This document shows, piece after piece, positions 4,820 to 5,400 of a stretch of DNA of 5,400 bases. Numbering within the stretch: the stretch's first letter is position 1; each line of letters starts with the position of its first letter. The position numbers and the translations under genes are program-made. This stretch comes from Spirochaeta sp. (lineage in GTDB: Bacteria > Spirochaetota > Spirochaetia > Spirochaetales_E > Spirochaetaceae_B), in assembly GCA_030590585.1 (NCBI GenBank), contig JAUUYD010000195.1:1-5400 (forward strand), written 5' to 3'. The notes under the pieces were generated by a model, which was not told where the DNA came from, made no database searches, and was given only the letters and a program-made list of their open reading frames with translations.

Positions 4820-5400
4820 ATGACCTTGCCAAACAAGCTGACTATCAGCAGATTATTTGCTGCTCCTTTAGTATTCTTAGCATGGTATATCCCCATTAAT
4901 CTGGGCTACTTCCCGCGTACCGGAACAGTATTATTATGGGTATTGTTCATTCTCAGCGAAATAACCGATATTCTCGATGGTCATTTCGCCAGAAGCCGGG
5001 GTCAGGTGAGTGATATAGGGAAAATAATGGATCCATTTTCAGATGTTTTTCTACGGATTACCTATTTCACCTGCTTTGTCGGTGCCGGTCTGATGCCGAT
5101 TTGGACCCTTATCATTATTCTCTGGCGGGAACTGGCGATAATGTTCATACGAATGCTTCTAGTCCGGGAAGGCGTGGCTCTGGCCGCAAATAAAGGCGGG
5201 AAACTGAAATCTTTTCTTTATTTTGTCAGTGGTTTCGGCGGACTTTTTGCCCTTACATTACGATCGTGGAGATTTGATTCAGGCTGGCTTTCCCAGGTTG
5301 AGAGGGTGAGTGCCATTCTCTTTATCGTTGCGGCAGCAGCATCGCTCATATCCTTTGCAGATTACTTCCGTTATTACTTGAATACCGATATACACAAGAA
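4820..5400 (+). CDS. pgsA: CDP-diacylglycerol--glycerol-3-phosphate 3-phosphatidyltransferase (partial, 3' end cut)
   Basis: This frame stays open to the window edge (193 codons, no stop yet), so the gene is cut at its 3' end but close to the usual PgsA length. The protein starts MTLPNKLTISRLFAAPLVF, typical of PgsA. It carries the complete CDP-alcohol phosphatidyltransferase motif DG..AR........G...D...D: D50, D53, G54, A57, R58, G67, D71 and D75. Hydrophobic helices lie at about 10-25, 35-50, 76-113, 130-148 and 163-180. The enzyme joins CDP-diacylglycerol and glycerol-3-phosphate at the inner membrane, the committed step to phosphatidylglycerol. The ATG at 4820 is the first start after an in-frame TAG (4811-4813), and no Shine-Dalgarno precedes it. 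The motif alone does not exclude another member of the superfamily, but the N-terminus and LWREL...MFIR segment favour PgsA. Confidence 0.88.
   Translation, partial: MTLPNKLTISRLFAAPLVFLAWYIPINLGYFPRTGTVLLWVLFILSEITDILDGHFARSRGQVSDIGKIMDPFSDVFLRITYFTCFVGAGLMPIWTLIIILWRELAIMFIRMLLVREGVALAANKGGKLKSFLYFVSGFGGLFALTLRSWRFDSGWLSQVERVSAILFIVAAAASLISFADYFRYYLNTDIHK

Noticed and set aside
4639..4899. 86-codon open frame between the peptidase gene and pgsA
   Set aside because: It runs through the palindromic element and into pgsA in another phase, has no ribosome binding site, and its predicted protein has no domain character.

Overview
The window holds six genes, all on the plus strand, plus two repeat-rich intergenic stretches. 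It looks like a chromosomal segment of a free-living bacterium of moderate GC content. The strongest lineage hint is the partial PgsA-type protein at the right edge, whose motif region and following 'LWREL..MFIRMLL...GVALAANKGGKLKS' stretch resemble spirochaete PgsA proteins as I remember them. Spirochaetota is therefore a moderate-confidence inference, not a measured placement.

Layout: 1-240 is non-coding. It carries three related copies of a GAGGCCGC/ATGAATT motif, two of which form a long stem followed by a T-tract (a probable terminator of an upstream unit). A weak promoter, a candidate operator and a very strong Shine-Dalgarno follow. From 241 to 4496 five genes are packed tightly and are probably one operon: an ABC ATPase, a six-helix membrane partner, a short YtrA-type GntR repressor, a membrane-anchored GIN-domain (DUF2807) protein, and an M32 metallocarboxypeptidase. 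The first four are coupled by 4- to 14-base overlaps; the peptidase follows after 21 bases with its own strong ribosome binding site. From 4497 to 4819 there is no convincing gene, but the stretch is dense with hairpins, including a nested palindrome that can fold as a three-hairpin cloverleaf. From 4820 to the edge runs a nearly complete CDP-alcohol phosphatidyltransferase (pgsA), with a promoter placed so close to the ATG that its mRNA may be leaderless.

How the genes work together: the ATPase, permease and repressor form a YtrA-type autoregulated ABC module, a class linked in other bacteria to cell-envelope stress and export of envelope-active compounds. The GIN protein is translationally coupled to the repressor and anchored in the membrane, so it is probably an extracytoplasmic part of the same module. 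The M32 peptidase is a cytosolic housekeeping-type enzyme and may simply share the transcript. pgsA is a separate transcription unit for acidic phospholipid synthesis.

No clearly new biological system is proven here. The best leads are the GIN-containing YtrA operon, the switch-like A/B/C repeats at the left edge, the cloverleaf repeat element, and the putative leaderless pgsA start.
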